Shown: positions 8,514 through 17,700 of the stretch, one piece after another | How the letters are laid out: every line of letters starts with the position of its first letter | How positions within the stretch are numbered: the first letter of the stretch is position 1 | Source: Bryobacterales bacterium | GTDB lineage: Bacteria > Acidobacteriota > Terriglobia > Bryobacterales > Bryobacteraceae | DNA length: 39,664 bases | Direction of reading: 5' to 3' | Assembly: GCA_020847975.1 (NCBI GenBank) | Contig: JADLBD010000114.1 | Span: 1 to 39,664, forward strand | The notes under the pieces: model-generated | The model's input: the letters and a program-made list of their open reading frames with translations, nothing else | What the model was told of the DNA's origin: nothing | The model's database searches: none | Translations under genes and position numbers: made by a program

Positions 8514-9194
8514 ATGGAAAAACTTTGTGCAGGTTATCACAAGTTCAAGCAGGATGTTTTCCCGGAAATGAAAGGGCTCTTCGAACAACTGGCAGGCGAG
8601 CAGCATCCGCATGCCTTGTTCGTTACCTGCGCCGATTCCCGCGTCCTTCCCAGTCTGTTCACGCAGTCGGACCCCGGCGAATTGTTCATTTGCCGCAACG
8701 TAGGCAACATAGTTCCGCCGCACGGAGAGCGTTTGGGCGGCGTTGTGTCGACTATCGAATACTCCGTGCTCGTCCTTGGGGTGAAGAACATTGTGGTGTG
8801 CGGGCATTCCGATTGCGGCGCCATGCGAGCAGTGCTGCATCCTGAAAGAATCAAGCAGATGCCTACCGTCGAGGCCTGGCTGACTTACGCCGAACTGGCG
8901 CGGCGCGTGGTGGAAGACAACTATCCGGACATGCCCGAAGAGCAGAGGCTGGGCGTGTTGATTCGCGAGAACATTCTGGCGCAAATCGATCACCTGAAAA
9001 CACACCCCTCCGTGGCGACCAGGATGAAGCGCGGGGACCTTCAACTGCACGGGTGGTTCTATGAGATCCATACCGGCGCCGTGGAAGTCTACGACGCGGA
9101 GACACACCAATTCGTGCCGCTCGAGTCGAGACTCCTGCCGGCCGCGACTCCGCGGCCGCGGCGCTTGAAACGGTTTGCCGAGGTTGTGCGATGA
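8514..9194 (+). CDS. Beta-class carbonic anhydrase
   Basis: A 226-residue enzyme interconverting CO2 and bicarbonate. The zinc-site motifs are intact: CADSR (Cys39, Asp41, Arg43) and GHSDCG (His98, Cys101), with FICRNVGNIVPP between them. The length is normal for bacterial beta-CA. A purine-rich GGAGG lies just before the ATG. The stop overlaps the start of the SulP transporter gene (ATGA), indicating translational coupling. This supports a joint role in bicarbonate supply or pH balance. The catalytic assignment is firm; the physiological role is inferred from the neighbour. Confidence 0.95.
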   Translation: MEKLCAGYHKFKQDVFPEMKGLFEQLAGEQHPHALFVTCADSRVLPSLFTQSDPGELFICRNVGNIVPPHGERLGGVVSTIEYSVLVLGVKNIVVCGHSDCGAMRAVLHPERIKQMPTVEAWLTYAELARRVVEDNYPDMPEEQRLGVLIRENILAQIDHLKTHPSVATRMKRGDLQLHGWFYEIHTGAVEVYDAETHQFVPLESRLLPAATPRPRRLKRFAEVVR

Positions 9195-10717
9195 TCCGGG
9201 AAAGATCTTCATTCGCGCGTGATCTTCTCTCCTCGGTTGTAGTCTTTCTGGTCGCACTGCCTTTGTGCATGGGAATTGCGATCGCCTCCGGTGTGCCTCC
9301 GGCCCTGGGCTTGATTACGGGAATGATCGGTGGCCTGGCGGCGGGCGCGCTTGCGGGATGTTCCCTGCAAGTGAGCGGGCCGGCGGCTGGGCTGGCGGTG
9401 TTCATTTACCAACTGGTTCAGGAGTACGGCATCGGCGCGTTAGGACCGCTGGTCATTGCCGCCGGTATCCTGCAACTGGCGTCCGGACTGGTAAAGGCGG
9501 GGCAGTTGTTCCGCGCCATTTCGCCCGCGGTAATTCACGGGATGCTGGCGGGAATCGGCGTGCTCATCTTTGGGGCGCAGTTTCATGTGATGGTGGATGA
9601 CCAGCCGCGGGCGAGCGGCATCGGGAACCTGCTTTCCATTCCCGAATCCATCTATAAAGGCGTGTTTCCAATAGACGGCAGTTCGCATCACCTGGCGGCC
9701 TTCATCGGGTTGTGCACCATCGTGGTGCTGGTGGTGTGGAGCAACTGGGCGCCCCAGGCGCTGCGCACCATGCCGGGAGCGCTGGTGGCCGTGGTGACGG
9801 CAACCGCAATCGCCGGCTTCGCAAAACTGCCCATCCGCTACGTCGATGTTCCCGACAATCTGTTCTCGACGGTGCAATGGGTACAGCCGGAGAGCATGCG
9901 GCAGTTGCTGAACGGCGATTTTCTGATCGCCGCTGTAGCGCTGGCGTTTGTCGCCAGCGCGGAGACGCTCCTCTCCGCGGCGGCGGTGGACCAGATGCAC
10001 GGCGGCAAACGCACGAATTACGACAAGGAATTAGCGGCGCAGGGAGCCGGTAACGTGCTGTGCGGAGTATTCGGCGCGCTGCCCATGACGGGAGTGATTG
10101 TGCGCAGCGCCACAAACGTCAACGCGGGCGCCAAGACACGGCTCTCTTCGATGCTCCATGGTTTATGGCTGGTGTTGCTGGTGCTCGTGTTTCCACAGGT
10201 GCTGCGCATGGTACCCACGGCAAGCCTGGCCGCGGTGCTGGTGTACACGGGATATAAGCTGGTGAACCCCGCTACGATCCGGAGGTTGCGCGAGTTCGGT
10301 TGGCCGGTGCTGGCGGTGTACGGCGCCACGGTGGTTTTCATTGTTGCGGCGGACATGCTGACCGGAATCCTGGTAGGGCTGGGGCTGTCCATAGTGAAGC
10401 TGATTTACGCCCAGACACACCTTGCCATTGACGTGGCCAACCACCGCTCGGGAGACCGGGTGGACGTCTATCTCAAGGGGGCGGCCACATTCGTGCGGTT
10501 GCCCAAGCTGGCGGATGCGCTGGAAGCGATTCCTCCGGGGATCGAAGTACACATCCATGTCCGCGACTTGAGCTATACCGACCACGCCGCTATTGAACTG
10601 CTCACGCAGTGGGAGAAACAGCGTGCCGCCAAGGGCGGCGTGGTTCGCGTGGAATGGCAGGAGTTGATGGAGATGTACCATCAGCGAAACAGCTTCCCGC
10701 AATCCTCTACTGCTTGA
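9191..10717 (+). CDS. SulP family anion transporter, probable bicarbonate transporter
   Basis: A 508-residue inner-membrane protein with the SulP fold. It has hydrophobic helices throughout residues 10-410, including GLITGMIGGLAAGALAGCSL and the conserved GALPMTGVIVRSATNVNAGA near residue 300. A short cytoplasmic STAS domain sits at about 420-500 (VDVYLKGAATFVRLPKLADAL, HVRDLSYTDHAAIELL). SulP proteins carry bicarbonate, sulfate or dicarboxylates. Overlap with a carbonic anhydrase gene points to bicarbonate, as in other CA-SulP pairs and fusions. The 3' end overlaps that of the convergent dehydratase gene by 11 bp. Confidence 0.9.
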   Translation: MIRERSSFARDLLSSVVVFLVALPLCMGIAIASGVPPALGLITGMIGGLAAGALAGCSLQVSGPAAGLAVFIYQLVQEYGIGALGPLVIAAGILQLASGLVKAGQLFRAISPAVIHGMLAGIGVLIFGAQFHVMVDDQPRASGIGNLLSIPESIYKGVFPIDGSSHHLAAFIGLCTIVVLVVWSNWAPQALRTMPGALVAVVTATAIAGFAKLPIRYVDVPDNLFSTVQWVQPESMRQLLNGDFLIAAVALAFVASAETLLSAAAVDQMHGGKRTNYDKELAAQGAGNVLCGVFGALPMTGVIVRSATNVNAGAKTRLSSMLHGLWLVLLVLVFPQVLRMVPTASLAAVLVYTGYKLVNPATIRRLREFGWPVLAVYGATVVFIVAADMLTGILVGLGLSIVKLIYAQTHLAIDVANHRSGDRVDVYLKGAATFVRLPKLADALEAIPPGIEVHIHVRDLSYTDHAAIELLTQWEKQRAAKGGVVRVEWQELMEMYHQRNSFPQSSTA

Positions 10718-12053
10718 TGATCTGGCCGTCGCGTTTGCGGACTTCGCCCCAGCCTCCGTTGAGATCCTTGTGCGATCCGCGTTCGCCGTAGCCGAACGGA
10801 TACTTCGCGGCGGCCTTCTCGTCGATCTCGATGCCCCAACCCGGAGCGTCGTTGGGATAGAGATACCCGTCTTTCATGACGGGGCAGCCGTGGAAGACTT
10901 CCTGTAGGCGCTCGTTGAAGGGCGAGTACTCCTGCACGCCGAAGTTGTAGGCGACCACATCGAGCGTAGCGTTGGCGCAGTGTCCGACCGGGGAAACGTC
11001 GCCGGGCCCATGCCAGGCGGTGCGCACGTTGAACTGTTCGGCCATGGCGGCAATCTTGCGGCAGGGAGTGAAGCCGCCGGCCTGCGAGACGTGAATGCGG
11101 ATGTAGTCGATGAGCCGTTCGGCGATGAGCGGGGTCCATTCGTGCGGGCTGTTGAAGAGTTCGCCCATCGAAAGAGCGGTGGCGCATTGCTGGCGGATGA
11201 GGCGGAACCAGGCGATGTCTTCCGGTGAGAGAACGTCTTCGAGGAAAAACAGGTGGAATTTCTCGACGTCCTTAGCGAATTGGACCGCCTGTGTGGGGTG
11301 AATTCGCTCATGGACGTCGTGCAGCAGTTCCACCTCATCGCCGAGTTCCTTGCGGCACACCTCGAACAGTTTCAACGCACGGCGGATGTAGACGGCGGGC
11401 TCGAAGACCGGACCGCTGTGCAAAGCCTTGACCTGGGAACCACCAGCGCGTGAGCCATAACCGGCCATGCCCGGGATGCCCACCTGCACACGGACATGGC
11501 GGAACCCGCGGGACATGTACTCCTTGGCGCTCTCGACGACCTGTGGGAAGTCTTCACCGCTGGCATGGCCGTAGCAATCGGCGCCTTCCCGTACCTTGCC
11601 GCCCACCAACTGGTAGACAGGCATCCCGGCTTGGCGGCCTTTGATGTCCCACAGGGCCTGGTCGACACCGCTGATCGCGTTGTTGAGCACGGGGCCGTTG
11701 CGCCAGTACGAAGAGTTGTACATCGCCTGCCAGGTGTCATCGATGCGATCGGCGGGCTTTCCGATAAGGAATGGGCGGAGGTAACGCTCGACAGCGGGCA
11801 CGACAAGATCCGCACGCTGCGTGAAGCAGGCGCATCCGTAGCCGTAGAGACCGTCCTGATCGGTGACGATCTTGACGACCGGAAGCCTGAGTCCCGCCGG
11901 AGCCGTCTGGATCACCTGTACGTCTTTGATCTTGGGTGAAGGCATCCCGCGGGTGGCGCGGGTGACTTGCGATTGGGCGGCGCCTTCGCGTTTGGTCATC
12001 AAGGTCGCGCCGCCGAGCGCGGAAAAGACCTGAAACAGTTTGCGGCGGTTCAT
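10707..12053 (-). CDS. Enolase-superfamily sugar acid dehydratase, mannonate dehydratase (ManD/RspA)-like
   Basis: A 448-residue mandelate racemase/muconate lactonizing enzyme-type protein. Family hallmarks include the capping-domain segment YWRNGPVLNNAISGVDQALW, CYGHASGED, the metal-site region LLHDVHERIHP with FFLEDVL and SMGELF, and the late motif AWHGPGDVSPVGHCAN. These match the ManD group, which dehydrates D-mannonate and/or D-gluconate to 2-keto-3-deoxygluconate. A Tat-like leader (MNRRKLFQVFSALGGATLM) suggests export, unusual for this enzyme type. I start at that Met; an upstream in-frame ATG at 12089 would add 12 residues, and AAGGAGG lies between the two. Substrate not proven. Confidence 0.85.
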   Translation of the reverse strand: MNRRKLFQVFSALGGATLMTKREGAAQSQVTRATRGMPSPKIKDVQVIQTAPAGLRLPVVKIVTDQDGLYGYGCACFTQRADLVVPAVERYLRPFLIGKPADRIDDTWQAMYNSSYWRNGPVLNNAISGVDQALWDIKGRQAGMPVYQLVGGKVREGADCYGHASGEDFPQVVESAKEYMSRGFRHVRVQVGIPGMAGYGSRAGGSQVKALHSGPVFEPAVYIRRALKLFEVCRKELGDEVELLHDVHERIHPTQAVQFAKDVEKFHLFFLEDVLSPEDIAWFRLIRQQCATALSMGELFNSPHEWTPLIAERLIDYIRIHVSQAGGFTPCRKIAAMAEQFNVRTAWHGPGDVSPVGHCANATLDVVAYNFGVQEYSPFNERLQEVFHGCPVMKDGYLYPNDAPGWGIEIDEKAAAKYPFGYGERGSHKDLNGGWGEVRKRDGQIIKQ

Positions 12054-12131
12054 GGATATGAGGAAACCTCCTTGGGTTGGATGAAGCAACCAATCTACTA
12101 CATTGAAGGGCGCGCCTCGCGGCGGCGATGG

Positions 12132-13643
12132 TTACGGATTGCCGACGAGCCAGTGCGGAGCGATCTGGTCCGTCTCATCGGCGGTGATGAGAAAGTCCAG
12201 GAGGTGGTCCTTCAACTCGCGGACGGTGCTCTGCGAAGCGGGGTCGGTGTAAAGGTTGCGCTCCTCGCCGGGGTCATTCTGGAGGTCGTATAGCTCTCCG
12301 CCGTTGCCCGGGTAATAGTTGAGCTTCCAACGCCTGGTGCGGATCATTTTGGCATCCGGATGGAGGATGCCGCCGACGCCTTTGCCCGGCTCGTAAGGCA
12401 GATTGAGGGAGCCGCTGGTGATGACTTCGGGGATGATGTTTTCGGCGAAGACGAAGTCCCGCTGGTGCGGCTTGGCCAGTGAGCGGCCCTGGATATTCTT
12501 GCGGGCGGGAAGGCCGCAAGAATCCAGCAGCGTTGGCAGCACGTCGACCATTTCGATGAGTTCGTCCCGGTTGCCGGGGGCGATGCGGCCGGGGAAGGAG
12601 AGCAGGAACGGCACATGGACCGAGGCTTCGAAGAAGACATTCTTGCCCTCGAGTCCGTGTTCGAGAAGCTGGTCGCCGTGATCGGTGGAAAAGATGACGA
12701 TGGTGTTCGATGCTTTGCCGAGACGGTCGAGGTCACTCAGCAGCGCGCCGATCTCGCGATCGACCATCGAGACCGAAGCGTAATAGCTGCGGTAGATCCA
12801 CTCGAGGCGCCCGCGATCCAGATCGTACTGCGGTTTGCCGCGAAGGATCTGCTTTTGTACCGGCAGCGGGAGCTTGTGGATGTCGTCAAGCGTCACTCGC
12901 TTCGGCAGCGGGATCTCGACATTGTCATACATCACATCGTAAGGTTGCGGGACGGTGTAAGGAGAGTGGGGTTTGAAGAACGAGACGAATTGAAAGAACG
13001 GCCGGCCGGAGTTCGCGAATTCCCCGAGCATGCGGCGGGCTTCCATGCCGGTCCAGGCGGTGGGTGTGTAGGCGTAGGCGATGGCGGCGCGGTAGGGATT
13101 CTTGCCGGGGATCGGAGCGGCGGTCTGATAAGGCAGCATCGGCTCGGGGTCGACAAGGCTTCGCCAGGTGAAGTAGTCCGAGTATTGATCCGTAGCGGTG
13201 ACGCCGTCATCGAGTTGAACGCGGTCCCAGCCGAGGGATCGGGCGTGCTGCACGGTGGGCGGGTAGTAGTGCAGTTTCCCCGCGGAGCCGATGAGGTAGC
13301 CGGCCTCGTGGAACATCTGCTGGGCGAGCGCCTCCCGCGAGTCGAGCGGCGTGTAGTTGACCCGGTTCTTATGGCTGTGCGGGTAGCGCCCTGTGAAGTA
13401 ACTGGCGCGGGACGGTACGCAGACCGGAGCCTGGACAAAGGCGTTCTGGAAATTGGCGGAGCGTGCGGCGAGGGCGTCCAACGCGGGCGTCCGGATGAGC
13501 TTGTTGCCGTTGGCTCCGAGGCAATCGAAGCGGAACTGATCGGCCATGATCCAGAGCACGTTGGGCCGGGCGGGCGGCGGCTGCTGCTGTTGAGCCAGCG
13601 CGGCGGCGGGCGTGGCAAGGAAGGCTCGGCGGGTAAGTGGCAT
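12132..13643 (-). CDS. Sulfatase, Tat-type leader
   Basis: A 503-residue type I sulfatase of the alkaline-phosphatase superfamily, hydrolysing sulfate esters. The formylglycine signature CVPSR is present, with Cys75 as the residue to be oxidised. Other metal or active-site pieces are LWIMADQFRFD near the N-terminus and IVIFSTDHGDQLLEHG at about two-thirds. The leader MPLTRRAFLATPAAALAQQ fits Tat export, so it should act in the periplasm or outside. It lies 78 bp downstream of nothing and upstream of the ManD-like gene on the same strand, suggesting use of sulfated carbohydrate, though the two may be transcribed apart. Formylglycine-generating enzyme is not in this window. Confidence 0.92.
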   Translation of the reverse strand: MPLTRRAFLATPAAALAQQQQPPPARPNVLWIMADQFRFDCLGANGNKLIRTPALDALAARSANFQNAFVQAPVCVPSRASYFTGRYPHSHKNRVNYTPLDSREALAQQMFHEAGYLIGSAGKLHYYPPTVQHARSLGWDRVQLDDGVTATDQYSDYFTWRSLVDPEPMLPYQTAAPIPGKNPYRAAIAYAYTPTAWTGMEARRMLGEFANSGRPFFQFVSFFKPHSPYTVPQPYDVMYDNVEIPLPKRVTLDDIHKLPLPVQKQILRGKPQYDLDRGRLEWIYRSYYASVSMVDREIGALLSDLDRLGKASNTIVIFSTDHGDQLLEHGLEGKNVFFEASVHVPFLLSFPGRIAPGNRDELIEMVDVLPTLLDSCGLPARKNIQGRSLAKPHQRDFVFAENIIPEVITSGSLNLPYEPGKGVGGILHPDAKMIRTRRWKLNYYPGNGGELYDLQNDPGEERNLYTDPASQSTVRELKDHLLDFLITADETDQIAPHWLVGNP

Positions 13644-13717
13644 GGGACGGCGGAAGAAGTACTGCTCTTCAATTGTAAGGCGATGGATGGCTGCACAGTG
13701 AACGCCTTGTTCGCCGA

Positions 13718-13828
13718 ATGGCAGAGATTCTCAACTTGCAGCCCAAGGGATCTTTTGCGAAGGCGTATCAGGTCAGGCAAGTGCGCAAGGTCATCATTCA
13801 ACATAAACTTGCAAAGGAGGCAGAATGA
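13718..13828 (+). CDS. Possible 36-codon ORF overlapping the hicB-like start
   Basis: An ATG at 13718 opens a 36-residue frame ending in the TGA of the ATGA that starts the HicB-like gene. The frame is open upstream only to 13679. The product is basic (QPKGSFAKAYQVRQVRKVII). It does not resemble HicA. It could be a leader peptide, the tail of a lost partner gene, or chance. Confidence 0.25.
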   Translation: MAEILNLQPKGSFAKAYQVRQVRKVIIQHKLAKEAE

Positions 13829-14034
13829 CCAAATACGAGATCATTCTCTACTGGAGCGACGAGGATCAGGCATTCATTGCTGAGGCGCCGGAACTTGCCG
13901 GATGTGCCGCAGATGGTCCTACGAGGCAAGAGGCATTGGCCAATGTCGAAGCGGTCATCGGCGAGTGGCTGGAAACAGCAGCGGAAATGGGACGTCCTAT
14001 CCCGGCGCCCAAAGGTCGCCTGCTGTTCGCGTAG
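13825..14034 (+). CDS. HicB-like antitoxin domain protein (solitary)
   Basis: A 69-residue protein with the partial RNase H-like HicB fold: YEIILYWSDEDQAFIAEAPE followed by LAGCAADGPTRQEALANVEAVIGEWLETA, and a C-terminal GRPIPAPKGRLLF. A strong AAAGGAGG lies 4 nt before the ATG. No HicA gene follows; the next gene is the convergent MFS transporter. Solitary HicB-like proteins of this size are common, and their role (regulator, orphan antitoxin) is unknown. Confidence 0.8.
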   Translation: MTKYEIILYWSDEDQAFIAEAPELAGCAADGPTRQEALANVEAVIGEWLETAAEMGRPIPAPKGRLLFA

Positions 14035-14052
14035 CCGCACATCCCACCGGCC

Positions 14053-15333
14053 CTATCTCGAGTCCTGTTCCGCCAATCGCATCCACCGGCGCAGGAGCAA
14101 CCCATAAACCAGCGCGAACGCCAGCGGATGCATGAGCCCGGCCATGAGGAAGACAGGCGTGTAGGAGTAATGCTGAACCACGTAGCCGGTGCCGAGGTTG
14201 GCGAGCATGCCTCCGATGGCTCCGCCCATGCCGGAGAGTCCGCTCGCAGTGCCGACGTGCGTAGCGGGGAACATGTCGGTGGGCAAGGTAAGCAGATTCG
14301 AAATCCAGAGGGCGTGGCCCAGCGTGACGATGCAGATGACGGCGATCGCCATCCAGGCTTCGGGAAGGCGGGGAGCGATGATGGCGACGGGCATGACGGC
14401 CGCTCCGAGCACCAATACGAGCGACCGGGCGCGGATCCACTTCCAGCCGCGTCTTATGAGAAATCCGGACACCCAGCCCCCCGTGACATAGCCGATATCG
14501 CCAAAGATGAACGGCACCCAGGCGTATTTGCCGACCATCGCCAGATCGAAACCGCGTTCTTTCTGGAGATATTCCGGCAGCCAGAAGATGACGAAGTAGA
14601 CTACGGGGTCGGCGAAGAAGCGCGCGATGACGAGGGAATAGCACTCGCGCATGCGGAGCACGCGCAGCCATTCGCCCTTGGGTGCGCGCACGGGAACCGC
14701 CTCCTCCGGCGGCCGTACGCGGCCATTGAGGAAGTTCCATTCGCCTTCGGTGATGAAGCGGCTCAAGTGCGGAGGCTGATAGAGAAAGAGCCAGAGGATG
14801 AGCCAGACGAAGCCCAGGGCTCCGATCGCGAGAAACGCCGCCCGCCAGCCATAGCGCAGGGTGAGGAAAGCGACAACGGGAGGCGCCAGGGCGGAACCAA
14901 GAGATGATCCGGCGTTGAACAGGCCGATGCCGAGGGCGCGTTGCTCCACGGGGAACCATTCGGCGACGGCCTTCGCGGCGGCCGGCCAGTTGCCGGGTTC
15001 GCCCAAGCCGAGCAGGAATCGCCAGAAGGAAAGGGACCACTTTCCCACCGCCAGCGCATGGCCCATGGCGGCGATGGACCAGGCGGTGATGAACACGGCG
15101 AAACCTTTTCGCGTCCCGAGCCGGTCACAGAGGGGGCCGGAGCCGGCGTACATGATGGCGTAGGCGCACATGAACCAGAAGACGACGTAGCCGTAATCCT
15201 GCTCGGTCATGTGGAACTCGGCGCGGAGGCTCGGGGCAACGACGGCGATGGCGAGGCGGTCAGCGTAGTTGATCATGGTCGCCAGCAGGAGCATCGCGGC
15301 GACGACGTAGCGGAAGTTGGGGATGCGCGGCAT
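14053..15333 (-). CDS. MFS transporter, anion:cation symporter type (hexuronate transporter-like)
   Basis: A 426-residue twelve-helix major facilitator. The N-terminal half resembles ExuT/GudP-type anion:cation symporters: ATMINYADRLAIAVVAPSL in the first helix, the loop GPLCDRLGTRKG, and GLGEPGNWPAAAKAVAEWFP, a characteristic segment of hexuronate and aldonate carriers. It lies 13 bp after the GntR regulator gene on the same strand, so they form an operon. Uptake of a hexuronate or aldonate is the likely job, which would feed the dehydratase and isomerases around it. The exact substrate is unknown. Confidence 0.88.
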   Translation of the reverse strand: MPRIPNFRYVVAAMLLLATMINYADRLAIAVVAPSLRAEFHMTEQDYGYVVFWFMCAYAIMYAGSGPLCDRLGTRKGFAVFITAWSIAAMGHALAVGKWSLSFWRFLLGLGEPGNWPAAAKAVAEWFPVEQRALGIGLFNAGSSLGSALAPPVVAFLTLRYGWRAAFLAIGALGFVWLILWLFLYQPPHLSRFITEGEWNFLNGRVRPPEEAVPVRAPKGEWLRVLRMRECYSLVIARFFADPVVYFVIFWLPEYLQKERGFDLAMVGKYAWVPFIFGDIGYVTGGWVSGFLIRRGWKWIRARSLVLVLGAAVMPVAIIAPRLPEAWMAIAVICIVTLGHALWISNLLTLPTDMFPATHVGTASGLSGMGGAIGGMLANLGTGYVVQHYSYTPVFLMAGLMHPLAFALVYGLLLRRWMRLAEQDSR

Positions 15334-15346
15334 GGGGAAGAGCGCT

Positions 15347-16009
15347 TCAGCAGGCAGCGGCGGAGTTGGTGTGCTGCGGCGCTTCCAACCCTATCAACAA
15401 ATCGTGCAGCGTGTTGCGAATGTGGGCGCGGAGCGCGCTTTCGGCCCACTCCGGATCGCGCGATTCGAGCGCGGTGAGGACGCTGTCATGTTCGCGGAAG
15501 GCGTGCGGCAGGCGGTCCGGCATCTGGCACGCCAGATTCTGAAGCCACTTCACTTGTCCGCCGAAGACCTGCATCATCTGTTCGAGGCGGCGATTCTGGC
15601 AGGCGGCGAAAATCTCCTCGTGAAGCAGATCGCCGACGTCGCTGAGGTCGCCCGCAGCCACGCGGGGGCGGAGGGTTTCCATGTGGTCGCGCAACAGAAG
15701 GAGGCGTGCCGGGCTCATTTTCACGGCTGCCTCGCGCACGGCGACGGCTTCGAGAGCTTCGCGAATCTGAAAAATCTCGCGGGCGAGCGTGGGCGTGGGC
15801 ATCAACAATCTCGCGCCGCGGTGAGGGAAGTATTCGACAAATCCTTCCTCGGCGAGTTTGCGAAGGGCCTCGCGGATGGGCGTACGGCTGACGTCCAGGT
15901 CAGCGGCAAGTCGCTCCTCACGCAGGCTGGAGCCCGGCGCGATGCGGCCCTCGAGGATCTCGGCGAGCAAGCGTTCATATACCCCGTCACGAAGAATGGT
16001 CCTAGCCAT
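15347..16009 (-). CDS. GntR family transcriptional regulator with FCD domain
   Basis: A 220-residue FadR-subfamily regulator. The winged helix-turn-helix is at about residues 5-70 (RLAADLDVSRTPIREALRKLAEEGFVEYF, of which RTPIREALRKL is diagnostic). The all-helical FCD ligand-binding domain is at about 80-210. I start at the ATG at 16009 (MARTILRDG); an upstream extension to 16171 would be a read-back into the promoter region. It is first in an operon with the MFS transporter and probably represses it until a sugar acid binds. Two inverted repeats in its upstream region are candidate operators. Confidence 0.88.
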   Translation of the reverse strand: MARTILRDGVYERLLAEILEGRIAPGSSLREERLAADLDVSRTPIREALRKLAEEGFVEYFPHRGARLLMPTPTLAREIFQIREALEAVAVREAAVKMSPARLLLLRDHMETLRPRVAAGDLSDVGDLLHEEIFAACQNRRLEQMMQVFGGQVKWLQNLACQMPDRLPHAFREHDSVLTALESRDPEWAESALRAHIRNTLHDLLIGLEAPQHTNSAAAC

Positions 16010-16022
16010 AGATGTCTTGTGA

Positions 16023-16053
16023 ACATTGTATGTCCCATTGCTCCACACAATGG
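16023..16053. promoter_or_regulatory. Candidate GntR operator: two adjacent inverted repeats
   Basis: ACAT-TGT-ATGT (16023-16033) is followed directly by CCATTG-N7-CAATGG (16035-16053). Both are perfect and lie 14-44 bp before the GntR start, between divergent genes. This is where an autoregulatory operator would be expected. The symmetry is seen; binding is inferred. Confidence 0.45.
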
Positions 16054-16169
16054 AAGCCGGGCGGAAATACGCCACTGAGGGGGTGGCGTGCCGGAGAGGA
16101 GTGAGAGCGGGCGCCACTGCTGGGCGCAACGGGCGGCACGGTGATTCGGGAATTGCTAGCCTGATTGGC

Positions 16170-16682
16170 ATGTGGCTTCTCTGGAGTGTGGCGCTGCTCG
16201 CGGGCGCGGCGGAACTTCCGCCGCAGGCGCGCGCGCTGCTCGATCAGAAATACCCGGGTTGGCGCCTGGCGCAGAGCGCGCCGCAGATTGAATCCTGGTT
16301 TCAGCAATACATGCCGGCGTTCCGGCCCAACCTCGTGTTTGGCGATTTCAACAGGGACGGCAAGACGGACTACGCCGCACAAGTGGTGTCCGGCGGCAGG
16401 CAGCACGTGGTGGCATTTGTCGCCTCCGGCACAGGGTACTCGATGATGCTGCTTGCCGAGGATCCGGCGGACCCGTTCACGTTCCTGGTGATCTACAAGC
16501 GCGGGGAGAAGGATTTCGACTTCGAGCACATGAAGCCGTTCCGCTACGCGGCGGATGCGGTGGGGGTCCTCTACCTCAAGAAAACCGCGGTGACCTATTC
16601 GTGGAACGGAAAGGGATTCGCGAAGCGGGAAGCGCCGGGGGACGAGGAAGTGGAAGCGGCGCAGGCGGAAAAATCGCACTGA
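16170..16682 (+). CDS. Exported hypothetical protein with FG-GAP/VCBS-like motif
   Basis: A 170-residue protein with a signal peptide (MWLLWSVALLAGAAEL). Its centre reads LVFGDFNRDGKTDYAAQVV, resembling the calcium-binding DxNxDGxxD loop of FG-GAP/VCBS repeats. The C-terminal third is charged with no recognised domain. I start at 16170, where the signal peptide begins; a longer frame from 16026 would run through the GntR operator region. Probably periplasmic; function unknown. Confidence 0.7.
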   Translation: MWLLWSVALLAGAAELPPQARALLDQKYPGWRLAQSAPQIESWFQQYMPAFRPNLVFGDFNRDGKTDYAAQVVSGGRQHVVAFVASGTGYSMMLLAEDPADPFTFLVIYKRGEKDFDFEHMKPFRYAADAVGVLYLKKTAVTYSWNGKGFAKREAPGDEEVEAAQAEKSH

Positions 16683-16732
16683 CGGCGCTTGCGCCGGAAC
16701 CTCCGTTTGCAGTATGAGTGTAGGGAATTCTT

Positions 16733-17680
16733 ATGAGTAAGCGCACCTCGATCGGAAGCTGGGCCTACACCATCGGCCCGTACGCGAGCAATCCAATTGA
16801 CTTTGACACCGTCTGCGAGAAGCTCAAGGCGCTCGGCTTTGACGGTGTCGAACTGGGGGGCTTTCCGCCGCATCCCAATCCGGGCAATCCCAACGGCCCG
16901 AATGATTCCTGGCCGGGGGCGATGCCCGAAAGATCGCAGCGGGAGGAGTTGAAGGCGAAGATGAAGGAGCGCGGGCTGGCCTTCAGCGGAATCGCGGCGA
17001 ACCTGTGGGGCGAAAAGCTGATCAATACGGACGACCAGAGCAAATACATTGCCGAGTTCCGGAAAAACTCCGAGTTCTGCAAGGATGTGGGCATTCAGGG
17101 CATCCGCGTGGATTGCGTGCAGCCGCCGGCCATTCACCGCGAGGTGGACTATGACACCGCGCTTGCCCGCGTGACGAGCACGTGGAAGACCTGCTGCGAC
17201 ATCGCGGCGGACAACGGCCAGTATGTGACGTGGGAATTCGAGCCCGGCTTCGCGTTCAACAAGCCGAGCGACGTGGTGCGCATCCACGACGCGGTGAACA
17301 AGCCCAATTTCGGACTTCAGTACGACACCTGCCACGGGCAGATGGTGGGCGTGGTGGGCGCGAGGCAGGAGGGCGAGAAGGAAACTTTCCCTTCGCAGGT
17401 GGAGTTGATCCGCATGCTGAGCGGACGAATCAACCACATCCACATGATCGATTCCGACAATACGTGCCACAAGGACGCGAACGGCAATGACGAGACGTCG
17501 GCCCATCCGCCCTTCGGGCAGGGAATGCTGAACTTCGATGAGATCGTGCCGGAACTGGTGAAGGCCGCACGGTTGCCGCACGACTGGTGGACGATCGACC
17601 TGTGCTTCTGGCCGGATGCCTGGACCGCCACTGAGACATGCAAGAAGGCTCTGGACAAACTGGTGGTGAAGTACGGCTAA
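16733..17680 (+). CDS. Sugar phosphate isomerase/epimerase (TIM barrel)
   Basis: A 315-residue xylose-isomerase-like TIM-barrel protein without a leader, so cytoplasmic. It opens with the barrel strand [18 protein letters not shown] and has [15 protein letters not shown]. Metal or substrate residues appear in [36 protein letters not shown] and [10 protein letters not shown]. It is followed after 20 bp by a Gfo/Idh/MocA oxidoreductase, a common pairing in inositol and rare-sugar catabolism. The reaction is probably an isomerisation, epimerisation or keto-sugar dehydration. The substrate cannot be told from sequence. Confidence 0.88.
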   Translation: MSKRTSIGSWAYTIGPYASNPIDFDTVCEKLKALGFDGVELGGFPPHPNPGNPNGPNDSWPGAMPERSQREELKAKMKERGLAFSGIAANLWGEKLINTDDQSKYIAEFRKNSEFCKDVGIQGIRVDCVQPPAIHREVDYDTALARVTSTWKTCCDIAADNGQYVTWEFEPGFAFNKPSDVVRIHDAVNKPNFGLQYDTCHGQMVGVVGARQEGEKETFPSQVELIRMLSGRINHIHMIDSDNTCHKDANGNDETSAHPPFGQGMLNFDEIVPELVKAARLPHDWWTIDLCFWPDAWTATETCKKALDKLVVKYG

Positions 17681-17700
17681 ATCGCGCCTGGGAAACGAAC

